Shown: positions 7,247 to 16,600 of the stretch, piece after piece | Layout of the letters: the number at the start of each line of letters is the position of its first letter | Numbering within the stretch: the first letter of the stretch is position 1 | Assembly: GCF_003610235.1 (NCBI RefSeq) | Contig: NZ_RAPR01000001.1 | Span: 3,348,001 to 3,412,000 of the forward strand | DNA length: 64,000 nt | Source: Catellatospora citrea | GTDB taxonomy: Bacteria > Actinomycetota > Actinomycetes > Mycobacteriales > Micromonosporaceae | Direction: 5' to 3' | Translations under genes and position numbers: made by a program | Notes under the pieces: generated by a model | Told to the model about the DNA's origin: nothing | What the model saw: only the letters and a program-made list of their open reading frames with translations | The model's database searches: none

Positions 7247-10200
7247 GTGCGACGACGGCAACGACACGCACTCACGGCCGGGGTGCTCGCGACCGCGCTG
7301 GTCACCGCGGCCCTCGCGGCTCAGCCCGCGACCGCTTCGGCGACGGGGAGCCTGGCCGCTCCACCGGGCACCGGGCAGCAGACCATCGGCGCGCCCCGCG
7401 CCTTCACCTTGATCACCGGAGACCGGGTGTCCGTGGACGCAGGCGGCCACCTGGACCTCCAGCGAGGACCGGGGCGGGCCGGCATGCGGTTCGTGAGCAG
7501 CCGGGAGGACGGCCACCAGTACGTCGTCCCGGCCGACGCGATGCCGCTGCTGCGCGCCGGGCGGCTCGACCGGCGGCTGTTCGACATCACCGCGCTCGGC
7601 GGTTTCGGCTACGACGACCAGGCGGCCGAGTTGCCGCTGCTGGTCGCGTACCCGGCGGACAGCTCCACGCAGGCGCGTTCGGCCGTCGTCGGCGGCGACG
7701 CGCGGGTGCGGGCCGACCTGCCCGCCGCGGACGTGCTCGCGGTGCGGGCGGGGGTGGCTGACCGGGCAGACCTCTGGTCGTCGCTGACCCGCGGCACCTC
7801 GTCGCAGCGCACGCTGACCGCCGGGATCACCCGCATCTGGCTGGACGGCAAGCGCAAGGTCTCGCTCGACCACAGCACGGCGCAGATCGGCGCGCCGGCG
7901 GCCTGGCAGGCCGGATTCGACGGTACGGGCGTCACGGTCGGCGTGCTGGACACCGGGATCGACGCCGCCCACCCCGACTTCGCCGGTCAGCTCGCCGCAG
8001 TCCGGGACTTCACCGGCGGAAACGACCCGACGGACAACGTCGGCCACGGCACGCACGTGGCGTCGACCATCGCGGGCACCGGCGCCGCCTCCGGCGGCCT
8101 GTACCGCGGCGTGGCCCCAGGCGCGAAGCTGGTCATCGGCAAGGTCTGCGCCACGAACGAGTGCCAGGACTCCGACGTCATCGCGGGTATGGAGTGGGCC
8201 GCAGCGCAGGCCAAGGTGGTCAACGTGAGCCTGGGCGACACCGACCGGCCGGGCCTCGACCCGCTGGAGACCGCGGTCCAGGATCTGAGCAGGCGGTACG
8301 GCACGCTGTTCGTCGTCGCCGCGGGCAACGAGGGCAAGCCGAAGTCGATCTCCTCGCCCTCCACCGTGGACGAGGCGCTCGCCGTCGGCGCGGTCGACGC
8401 CGACGACCAGCGGGCGTACTTCTCCAGCAAGGGTCCCCGCCTCGGCGACAACCACATCAAGCCCGACATCAGCGCGCCGGGCGTCGACATCGTCGCGGCC
8501 GCCCCCGGCGGCGGCTACCAGCCCATGGCGGGCACCTCGATGGCCACCCCGCACGTGGCAGGCTCGGCCGCGATCCTCGCCGGGCAGCACCCGGACTGGA
8601 CCGGCCCGCAGCTCAAGGCCGCACTGATGGACTCCACCAAGCCCGGCGGCGAGAACAGCCTCTACGAGCAGGGCGCGGGTCGGCTCGACATCGGCCGCGC
8701 CGTCGCCCAGCCGGTCGCCGCCGAGATCGGTGCGATCGACTTCCCGGTCCAGCGCTGGCCGCACCCCGACGACACCCCGTTCACACAGGTCATCGGCTAC
8801 CGCAACGCGGGCACCGCACCCGTCACGCTGACGATGGGCGTGGAGAACGCCCCGGCGGGCATGGTCACCGTCAGCCCCGCCACCCTGGTGGTGCCGGCCG
8901 GCGGCCGCGCCGCGGCGACGGTCACCGTGGACACCCGGGTCGACACCCCCGACGGCGTCTACCAGGGCGCGATCACCGCGACCGGGGCCGGCGAACTGCG
9001 CGTGCGCACGGTGTTCGCGCTCGACAAGGAGATCGAGAGCTACGACGTACGGCTGCCCCACCTCGGCCGCGACGGCAAGCCGGCCACGGACTACGAGACC
9101 GTGGCGGCGAACCTGGCCACCGGCGAGTTCACCACTCTGGCCGGGACTCCGGGCGGCGGCACGATGCGCCTGCCCAAGGGCCGCTACGCGCTCTACAGCA
9201 CGATCCACGAGGGCACCGTCTCGACGCTGCTCGTGCAGCCGGTCCTGGACGTGCGCGGGCCGATCACCGAGGCGCTCGACGCGCGTACCGCCAAGCCGGT
9301 CGCGCTGACCGTGCCGCAGCGCGACGCCGCCCCGACGGCCATCAACATCAGCGCGAACTGGGACGACGGTTTGCGCTACCCGGGGGTCCAGCTCAGCGGG
9401 GAGTCGTTCCAGGACGTCTTCTTCGGGCGGATCGGGACCGCTGCGGCCGCACCGGAGTTCGCGGTGACGCTCGGCATCGGGCTGGCCCGGCCGGGCAAGG
9501 ACGGGACCTTCCGGAACAGCCCCTACACGTACGACCTCGCGTACGTGAGCAAGGGCGACATGTTCACCGGCCTGGCCCGGAAGCTGTCCCCGGCGAACCT
9601 CGCCACCGTCCAGGCGGTCTACCGCAGCCAGTCGGCCACGGCCACCGCCGTGCGCTACCACCGTGCGGCAGCCCCCGGCGGCCCCGGCCCGATCGGCTCG
9701 AACACGGCAATCGACCTGCCGTTCCGCGCCACCGAGTACTACAACACCGACGGCGGCCTGATCTGGACGTCGACCTTCGTCGAGGGCCCGAACTCCACCG
9801 TTCAGGAGTCGACCTACCAGCCGGGCAAGACGTACACCCAGACCTGGAACGCGGCGCCGTTCGGGCCGACGGTGCTGGACGCCCCGAGCTGGTCGGCGAC
9901 GGGATACGCGGGCCGTGACGGTGACGTGATCACGGTCCAGCCGGCCCTGTTCGCCGACGCGGCCGGCCGCCCCCTCGGCCGCGACGACCTGCAGGTCCAC
10001 CTGCGGCTGTCGCGCAACGGCAAGGAGATCGGCACGGCCGATGGCTCGTACGCGGAGTTCACGGTTCCCGCCGCGAAGGCCTCGTACAGGCTGGAGGCGA
10101 CCGTCACCCGCGGCGCGCCGGACACCCTGTCCACCTCGGTCTCGGTGGCCTGGACCTTCACCTCGGCGCACACGTCCGCGCCGGAGCGGTTCCCGCTGAC

Positions 10201-10495
10201 CACGGCCCGGCCGACGCCGCTGCTCGACGACACCAACTCCACACGGGCGGGCCGGCCCATGGCCATCCCGGTCGTGCTGGACCGACACACCACGACGGCG
10301 TCCGCCTGCCGGGAACTCGGCGTCGAGGCCTCCTTCGACGACGGCCGGACGTGGGTCAGGCTGCCCGTGATCTGGGGAACGGCCTTCATCAGCCACCCGA
10401 AGCGGCCCGGCTTCGTGTCCCTGCGGGTGAAGGCCACCGACACGGCAGGCAACACGGTCACGCAAACAACCGTGCGCGCGTACCGCATCGCCTGA
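7247..10495 (+). CDS. Large secreted S8 subtilisin-like serine peptidase
   Basis: A 1082-residue secreted protease. The N-terminus is a signal peptide (RRRQR, then an Ala-rich helix ending QPATASA), followed by a propeptide-like region to about residue 205. The catalytic triad is visible: Asp235 in VGVLDTGIDAAHPD, His267 in GHGTHVAS and Ser431 in GTSMATPHVAG, with the oxyanion Asn in VVAAGNEG. The 600 residues after the peptidase domain are beta-rich modules of the kind found in large extracellular subtilases. GTG chosen because GGAGAGGA precedes it by 8 nt. Divergent from the ECF sigma operon, which may control it. Followed by a palindromic terminator. Confidence 0.93.
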   Translation: MRRRQRHALTAGVLATALVTAALAAQPATASATGSLAAPPGTGQQTIGAPRAFTLITGDRVSVDAGGHLDLQRGPGRAGMRFVSSREDGHQYVVPADAMPLLRAGRLDRRLFDITALGGFGYDDQAAELPLLVAYPADSSTQARSAVVGGDARVRADLPAADVLAVRAGVADRADLWSSLTRGTSSQRTLTAGITRIWLDGKRKVSLDHSTAQIGAPAAWQAGFDGTGVTVGVLDTGIDAAHPDFAGQLAAVRDFTGGNDPTDNVGHGTHVASTIAGTGAASGGLYRGVAPGAKLVIGKVCATNECQDSDVIAGMEWAAAQAKVVNVSLGDTDRPGLDPLETAVQDLSRRYGTLFVVAAGNEGKPKSISSPSTVDEALAVGAVDADDQRAYFSSKGPRLGDNHIKPDISAPGVDIVAAAPGGGYQPMAGTSMATPHVAGSAAILAGQHPDWTGPQLKAALMDSTKPGGENSLYEQGAGRLDIGRAVAQPVAAEIGAIDFPVQRWPHPDDTPFTQVIGYRNAGTAPVTLTMGVENAPAGMVTVSPATLVVPAGGRAAATVTVDTRVDTPDGVYQGAITATGAGELRVRTVFALDKEIESYDVRLPHLGRDGKPATDYETVAANLATGEFTTLAGTPGGGTMRLPKGRYALYSTIHEGTVSTLLVQPVLDVRGPITEALDARTAKPVALTVPQRDAAPTAINISANWDDGLRYPGVQLSGESFQDVFFGRIGTAAAAPEFAVTLGIGLARPGKDGTFRNSPYTYDLAYVSKGDMFTGLARKLSPANLATVQAVYRSQSATATAVRYHRAAAPGGPGPIGSNTAIDLPFRATEYYNTDGGLIWTSTFVEGPNSTVQESTYQPGKTYTQTWNAAPFGPTVLDAPSWSATGYAGRDGDVITVQPALFADAAGRPLGRDDLQVHLRLSRNGKEIGTADGSYAEFTVPAAKASYRLEATVTRGAPDTLSTSVSVAWTFTSAHTSAPERFPLTTARPTPLLDDTNSTRAGRPMAIPVVLDRHTTTASACRELGVEASFDDGRTWVRLPVIWGTAFISHPKRPGFVSLRVKATDTAGNTVTQTTVRAYRIA

Positions 10496-10544
10496 CCCCC
10501 GGGCAGGGCCCGGCGGCCACCGCCGGGCCCTGCCCGCCACCCCG

Positions 10545-10607
10545 CGCAACTCTTAAAAAGTCGCGCCCTCCCATGGTTCGGGAGGGCGCGACTTTTTAAG
10601 AGTTGCG
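10545..10607. terminator. 63-bp palindrome, copy 1: bidirectional terminator
   Basis: Arms of 28 bp around a 7-nt loop: the left arm starts CGCAACTCTTAAAAAGTCGC and the right arm is its exact complement, ending TTTTTAAGAGTTGCG. Read from either side, a GC-rich hairpin is followed by TTTTTAAGAGTT, so it can terminate both convergent genes (subtilase ending 10495 and acyl-CoA dehydrogenase ending 10620). Related copies lie at 18740-18804 and 57990-58052. Confidence 0.8.
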
Positions 10608-10619
10608 GCAGGGGCGGGG

Positions 10620-11774
10620 TCAGATGACGCCCTTGAGGAGTTGGCGCGCCATGACGATGCGCTGGACCTGGTTGGTGCCCTCGTAGATCTGGGTGATCTT
10701 GGCGTCGCGCATCATGCGCTCCAGCGGGAAGTCCTTGGTGTAGCCGTAGCCGCCGAGGAGTTGGACCGCGTCGGTGGTGATCGCCATGGCCGTGTCGGAG
10801 GCGAAGCACTTGGCGGCCGCGCCGAAGTAGGTCAGGTCGGCGTCGCCGCGCTCGGAGCGGGCCGCGGCGGCGTAGGTCAGCTCGCGGGCGGCGGTGAGTT
10901 TCATGCCCATGTCGGCGAGCATGAACTGCACGCCCTGGAAGTCCGCGATCGGCTTGCCGAACTGGCGGCGCTCCTTGACGTAGTCCAGGGCGGCGTCCAG
11001 CGCGCCCTGGGCGATGCCGATGGCCTGGGCGGCGATGGTGACCCGGGTGTGGTCCAGGGTGCGCATGGCGGTGGCGAAGCCGGTGCCGGGCTCGCCGATC
11101 ATCCGGTCGGCGGGGATGCGCACGTTGTCGAGGTACACCTCGCGGGTGGGCGAGCCCTTGATGCCGAGTTTCTTCTCCGGTGCGCCGAAGCTGACGCCAG
11201 GATCGGACTTCTCGACCACGAAGGCGGAGATCCCCTTGGCGCCGATGCCGGGCTCGGTGACCGCGAAGACGGTGTAGTACTCGCTGACGCCGGCGTTGGT
11301 GATCCAGCGCTTCACGCCGTTGAGCACATAGTGATCTTCGTCACGAACTGCCCGAGTTGTCATGGCGGCCGCGTCGCTGCCGGCCTCGGGCTCGGAGAGG
11401 CAGTACGAGAACATGCCCTCGCCGGAGGCGACCTTGGGCAGGTAACGCTGCTTGAGCTCGGCCGATCCGGCCAGCAGCAGCGGCATGGTGCCCAGCTTGT
11501 TGACGGCCGGGATCAGCGAGGACGAGGCGCAGGCGCGGGCGACCTCCTCGATGACGATCGCGGTGGCGAGCGCGTCCGCGCCGGCCCCGCCGTACTCCTC
11601 GGGGATGTGCGGAGCGTGGAAGTCCGAGGCTCGCAGCGCATCGAAGCTGGCCTGCGGGAACTCGCTCGTTTCGTCTGCTTCAGCGGCGTGCGGGGCGACC
11701 TTGGCGTCGCAGACCTCCCGCACCGCCTCGCGGATCGCCACGTGCTCCTCGGAGAGCTGGTACAGCGCGAACAC
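10620..11774 (-). CDS. Acyl-CoA dehydrogenase
   Basis: A 384-residue flavoprotein of fatty acid or branched-chain acyl-CoA oxidation, full length for the family. The N-terminal helical domain (REAVREVCDAKVAP) is followed by the beta domain with YCLSEPEAGSDAA and RWITNAGVSEYYTVF, then the C-terminal helical domain with RRQFGKPIADFQ, LLGGYGYTKDFP and IYEGTNQVQRIVMAR; the Glu of YEGT is the catalytic base position in most members. The GTG start has AGGAGG 7 nt upstream. A TetR-type palindrome lies in its promoter region. Precise substrate not predictable. Confidence 0.93.
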   Translation of the reverse strand: MFALYQLSEEHVAIREAVREVCDAKVAPHAAEADETSEFPQASFDALRASDFHAPHIPEEYGGAGADALATAIVIEEVARACASSSLIPAVNKLGTMPLLLAGSAELKQRYLPKVASGEGMFSYCLSEPEAGSDAAAMTTRAVRDEDHYVLNGVKRWITNAGVSEYYTVFAVTEPGIGAKGISAFVVEKSDPGVSFGAPEKKLGIKGSPTREVYLDNVRIPADRMIGEPGTGFATAMRTLDHTRVTIAAQAIGIAQGALDAALDYVKERRQFGKPIADFQGVQFMLADMGMKLTAARELTYAAAARSERGDADLTYFGAAAKCFASDTAMAITTDAVQLLGGYGYTKDFPLERMMRDAKITQIYEGTNQVQRIVMARQLLKGVI

Positions 11775-11810
11775 CCGAGACCTCCTCTGAACCGTCTTTC
11801 ATATGGGGCG

Positions 11811-11822
11811 TACCGGTCGGTA
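11811..11822. promoter_or_regulatory. TetR-type operator TACCGGTCGGTA
   Basis: Inverted repeat TACCG-GT-CGGTA, 37-48 bp upstream of the acyl-CoA dehydrogenase start. Sites of the form ACCGnnCGGT are typical for TetR regulators of acyl-CoA metabolism. No tetR gene is in the window, so the regulator is unidentified. Confidence 0.45.
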
Positions 11823-11953
11823 GCTTAACGCTCGATCAGCAAAGGTCGTCCAGCGCCTGCCGCTAAACTTTCTTTGGGGTGGTCAAAGGCGTAGGCTCTC
11901 CAACTGCTCAAACCTGATGCCCCCACCCCTTGCGGATCAAGGAGACGAGAAGC

Positions 11954-13372
11954 GTGACGCTCCCGTACGCGAGCCAGCCTGCCCCGGTCACCCCGCCGTC
12001 AGGCGCCGCCCGGCCCCGACTGACGTTCATCGGCACCGGTTACCTGGGAGCCACCTACGCGATCTGCTATGCCGAACTCGGTTACGAGGTCATCGGGTTC
12101 GACGTGGACGTCGACAAGATCGAGAAGCTGGGCAAGGGCGAGGTGCCCTTCCACGAGCCCGGGCTCGACGAGATGCTGCGTCGCAACCTGGCCGCCGGCC
12201 GGCTGCGCTTCACCACGTCGTACCAGGAGACGGCCGACTTCGGTGACGTCCACTTCATCTGCGTGGGCACCCCGCAGCGCGCCAGCGGCCTGGGCGCCGA
12301 CCTCACCTACGTCGAGGCGTCGGTCAGCAACCTGGCCCAGCACCTCAGCCGCAAGGCCCTGATCGTCGGCAAGTCCACCGTGCCGGTGGGCACCGCCGAG
12401 TGGGTGGAGCAGCTGGTCGCCAAGCACGCCCGCCCGGAGCTGGCCGTCGAGGTCGCCTGGAGCCCCGAGTTCCTGCAGGAGGGCTTCGCCGTCGACGACG
12501 TCATGCGGCCCAACCGCATCGTCGTGGCCACCAAGACCGAGTGGTCGAACTCGCTGCTGCACGCCGCCCACAAGGGCGTCTTCGACCTGGCCGCCACCGA
12601 GGACCGCGAGGTGCCGGTGGTCTCCACCGACTTCGCCACCGCCGAGCTGGTCAAGGTCGCGGCGAACTCGTTCCTCGCCACCAAGATCTCCTTCATCAAC
12701 GCGATGGCCGAGGTCTGCGAGGTCGCCGGCGGTGACATCACCCAGCTGGCTCGCGCGCTCGGCTACGACCCGCGCATCGGCAACCGCTTCCTGCAGTCGG
12801 GCGTCGGCTTCGGCGGCGGCTGCCTGCCCAAGGACATCCGGGCCTTCCAGGCCCGCGCCCAGGAGCTGGGCGCCGGCGAGGCGCTGCGCTTCCTGCACGA
12901 GGTCGACCTGATCAACCTGCGCCGTCGCCAGCGGGTGCTGAACCTGGCCGCCGGCCTGCTCGGTCGCAAGTTCGGCCCGGCCGGCCCGGACCTTTCCGGC
13001 GCGCGCATCGCCGTGCTCGGCGCGACCTTCAAGCCCAACTCCGACGACGTACGCGACGCGCCGGCGCTCGCCGTGGCGGCCATGCTGTCCCGCGCCGGTG
13101 CCGCGGTGCACGTGTACGACCCGCAGGGCATGGAGAACGCGAAGCGGGCGCTGCCCGAGGTCGAGTACGCCAAGTCGATGGTGGACGCCGTCACCGACGC
13201 CGACCTGGTCTGCGTGCTCACCGAGTGGGCCGAGTTCCGCAACGCCGACCCGGTCGCCCTCGGCGAGGTCGCCGCGACGAAGCTCGTCGTCGACGGGCGC
13301 AACTGCCTCGACGCGACCGCCTGGAAGTCCGCGGGCTGGACGCTGCGCGCGCTGGGCCGCCCGACGGTCTGA
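11954..13372 (+). CDS. ugd: UDP-glucose 6-dehydrogenase
   Basis: A 472-residue nucleotide-sugar dehydrogenase that oxidises UDP-glucose to UDP-glucuronate for wall polymers and exopolysaccharide. Visible features: the Rossmann start FIGTGYLGATYA, the substrate domain, GKSTVPVGTAEWVEQL, EFLQEGFAVDDVMRPNRIV, the catalytic Cys290 in GFGGGCLPKDI, and the C-terminal UDP-binding domain with VLGATFKPNSDDVRDAPAL. A relative that uses UDP-ManNAc cannot be fully excluded, but the motif set favours UDP-glucose. GTG chosen because AAGGAG lies just upstream. Terminator at 13378-13422. Confidence 0.88.
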   Translation: MTLPYASQPAPVTPPSGAARPRLTFIGTGYLGATYAICYAELGYEVIGFDVDVDKIEKLGKGEVPFHEPGLDEMLRRNLAAGRLRFTTSYQETADFGDVHFICVGTPQRASGLGADLTYVEASVSNLAQHLSRKALIVGKSTVPVGTAEWVEQLVAKHARPELAVEVAWSPEFLQEGFAVDDVMRPNRIVVATKTEWSNSLLHAAHKGVFDLAATEDREVPVVSTDFATAELVKVAANSFLATKISFINAMAEVCEVAGGDITQLARALGYDPRIGNRFLQSGVGFGGGCLPKDIRAFQARAQELGAGEALRFLHEVDLINLRRRQRVLNLAAGLLGRKFGPAGPDLSGARIAVLGATFKPNSDDVRDAPALAVAAMLSRAGAAVHVYDPQGMENAKRALPEVEYAKSMVDAVTDADLVCVLTEWAEFRNADPVALGEVAATKLVVDGRNCLDATAWKSAGWTLRALGRPTV

Positions 13373-13377
13373 CGTTC

Positions 13378-13422
13378 ATGCGAAAGGGCCCGTCCGCGAT
13401 ATGCGGACGGGCCCTTTCGCAT
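13378..13422 (+). terminator. Terminator of ugd
   Basis: Perfect 20-bp arms (ATGCGAAAGGGCCCGTCCGC and its complement) around GATAT. Starts 6 nt after the ugd stop. Confidence 0.85.
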
Positions 13423-13551
13423 GCGTGACGCGTCGCGCGGCCCACCGATCCACTAGCTGACTGAAATGGGGCTTTTCAAAGGTCACTCCTATTAGGCATG
13501 CTGCTGCTGAGTGGATCCATACGCCGCGTCGTGTCCGCTAGTGGCTCGTCC

Positions 13552-13580
13552 CGACGGCCCGCCTGGACGGCGGGCCGTCG
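13552..13580 (+). promoter_or_regulatory. Leader hairpin before the large membrane protein gene
   Basis: 12-bp arms CGACGGCCCGCC and GGCGGGCCGTCG with a 5-nt loop, 49 bp upstream of the start at 13629. It could act as an attenuator or mark a terminator of an upstream short transcript. The rest of 13423-13551 shows no gene. Confidence 0.3.
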
Positions 13581-13628
13581 AGGACTCCCCACCAGCGTCC
13601 GGTGACGTGCCGGGAGTCGGAGGTAGCC

Positions 13629-16600
13629 ATGGCTGCGGCCACCAGCACGTGCTCGATGTGTGGCCGGGAACGTGATCCCTCGGTGCGCTGCCCGCACTGC
13701 GGCAACACGCCTGAGCAGCTCGCGGCCGAGGTGTCCCGGCTCAACAAGGCCATCGCCGACATGAACGCCGAGGACCTGCGCCTGTCCGGCGAGCGCAAGA
13801 AGCTGAGCAGCAAGCTGCAGGCGGCGCTGTACCAGCGCGACATCCTCGCCCACGCCGAGGCGCAGCGGCAGAAGAAGGCAGCGCCCAAGCAGCGCCGCTG
13901 GCTGCCGCGCCCGCCCGGCGCGCAGGCTCCGGCCGCGCCGCCGGGCACCCTGCCCCCGGATGCGCCGACCACCGGCACCACCACCGCCGACGAGTCCGGC
14001 GTGCCCCGGCAGGCGCCCACGGTCCCCCGCGAGCGCACCGCACCGCGCGACGGCGGCACCCGGCCGGAGGGCACGGGACGGCCGGGGGGCACGGCGCGGC
14101 GGGAGGGCGGCACGCGGGTCGCGCCGCTGCCGCCGTCGCTGTCCGAGCCGCCGCCCGAGGCGTCCGCGCGCTCGGTGCAGAACATCATGCTCGCGCTGGG
14201 TTCGCTGCTGCTCGGCATCGCCGCGGTGGTGTTCGCCGCCGTCGCGCTGAGCAACGTCGCCCCCGGCATCCGGCTCACCGTGCTGGCGCTGGCCACCGCC
14301 CTGCTGCTCGGCATCGCGCCGAGCCTGGTCCGGGGCGGGTTGTCGGCGACCGCCGAGGCGCTGGCCGCGGTCGGCCTGGCCCTGCTGCCGGTCGACGGCT
14401 ACCTGCTGGCGCAGCTCAGCCTGATCGACACGTCGCTGATGGTCGTCGCCGGGCTGGTCTTCGCCGCCACGGCCGCGATTGCCTACCTGTATCACCGGGC
14501 CACCGGCCTGACCATCCCCCGGTACGCGGTGGTGATCGCCATCCAGCCGGTGCTGCCGCTGCTGCTGTACGACCTGATCAACGGTCCGGCCGGCTGGGCG
14601 GTGGTGCTGACCGTGGTCGCCGCGCAGAACGCCGTGCTCGCGCGCGCCGTCGAGCTGGCCAACGTCCCCGCCCGCCCCGGCCCGCCACCGCGCCTGGCCA
14701 CTCCCGCCACCGCGGGCGCCCCGACCACCGTTCCTCCGCCGGACACGACGTCGGACTCGCAGGCCGCGGCCGGCGACGACACCGCGACGGCGGCCCGGCC
14801 CACGCGGACCCCCGGGCTGCCGGAGGGCCTGGCCACCTTCATGCGGCGACCCGAAACCGCCGCCACGGCGACCCGGCGGTCCGCGTTCTGGCTGCGCGAA
14901 CTGGCCTGGGTGCTGCACGGGCTGGCCATCGCCGCCGCCACCGTGTACGCCGTGGCCGCCCTGCTCACCGCCGACACGGTGCCGTCGGTCCTGCGCGCCT
15001 CGGCGACGCTGCTGCTGGCGGTCGGGGTGGCGCTGGTCGGCGCGCTGATGCTGCGCCGGGCGCCGCTCAACGAGCTCGCCGCCGGGGCCATGGTGCTGGC
15101 CGTCATCGGCTCCGCGGCACGGGTCGCCGTGGTCGCCCTGCCCGACCGGGCGCTGCTGGTCATCGCCGCCGCCGTGGCGATCACCGGCCTGGGCGTACGG
15201 GCCATCCCGGAGCCGACCCGACGCGGCCCGCAGCTCGCCTCCACGCTCGCCCTGATCGTGATCAGCCTGTTCACCGCGGGCAGCGCGCTGCGCGCGGCGC
15301 TCGCCCCGGTCACCGCGGCGTGGCCTTTCGGCAGCGCCGACGTGGCCGGGTTCGCCGCCGAGATCGCGCAGCGCGCCGGGCACCCCGGCTGGCCGCTGGT
15401 CGCCACGATCGCACTGCTCACCATCGCGGCCGCGCTGGCGCTGCCGGCCGCCTGGCGGCACGAGACCGTGGTGGCGGGCGCGGCGCTCACCGCGCTTGCC
15501 GCACCGGCCTCGCTGGGGCTGGACTGGGTGGCCACCCAGTGGCTGCTGGCCGCCGCCGCGATCGCGCTGCTGGCCGCCGGGATCGGCGTCGCGGGGATCG
15601 GCTCCGCCGAGGGCGGCGCGCCCTGGGCCGCGGCCACGCCCCGGGCGGCCCGCGCCCATCTGATCACGTCGTTCCTGGTCGGTGCCACGGCGGTCGGCGT
15701 CGCGCTGGCGCACACCTGGTCCACCGCCGGGCTGATGGTCGCGTACACCCTGGCGGGTGTGCTGCTCGCGGCGGCGCAGCGGGTGCTGCCCACGCCGCCG
15801 GCGACCGGGCTGCTCGGCGACGCCGCGGCCGGGGCCGCCGCGTTCGCCGCGCCGGTCGCGGTCGGCACCGGCGTGCTCACCGTCTTCCCGACGGCCGGGG
15901 AACAGGTCGCGCTCGCCGCCGCCTTCCTCGCCTGTGCCGCCACCCTGGCCCTGGTCGCGGCCCGCCTGGTCGCGCACCGCCGCATCGGCACCCCGCTCTC
16001 GCTCGGCGCGGGCCTGGGCGCGTTGGTCGTGGCCGGGGCGGCGTTCGGCACGGCCGGGGCGGGCGTGCTCGACGCCGGGCTGGGCGCGCTGCTGCTCGTC
16101 TCGGCGATCCTGCTGGCCCTGGCCCAGTCCATCGACTCCGGCCGCCGCGCCGACCGCGCCCTCGACGGCGCGGACTTCGCCGCCGCGGCGGTCACCACGG
16201 CGCTGATCGCCGCCCTGGCCCGGGTCGCGCACCTGGTCGCCCCGCAGTACTGGCTGGTGCTGTCGGCGCTGCTGGTGCTCGCGGTGGGGGTCGCCGTCCG
16301 GCTGCTCCCGCAGGAGCTGCGTCGCGGGCCCGTCGCGGGCAGCGCGATGGCCGGCGGCATCCTCGTGCTCATCGCGGGCTACCCGGCGCTGGCCGGCGGG
16401 ATCAAGGCGCTCGCCCTGCCCGGTGAGCTGTGGGCCGCCGACCTGGCGCCGGTCGGCGGCGGGGTGGAGTTCGGCTGGCAGGCTCCCGCCGCGCTGGTGG
16501 TGCTCGCCGTGGCCGCGGCGGTCGTGCTGCCCCCGCCGCGCAGCCACCAGGCCGCCGCGATCGCCGCGATCCTCGCCACCGTCGGCACCCCGGCGGCGCT

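Noticed and set aside
7196..10549. 1117-codon open frame opposite the subtilase
   Set aside because: Low-complexity Arg/Gly/Val composition; the plus strand has a complete peptidase with catalytic triad.
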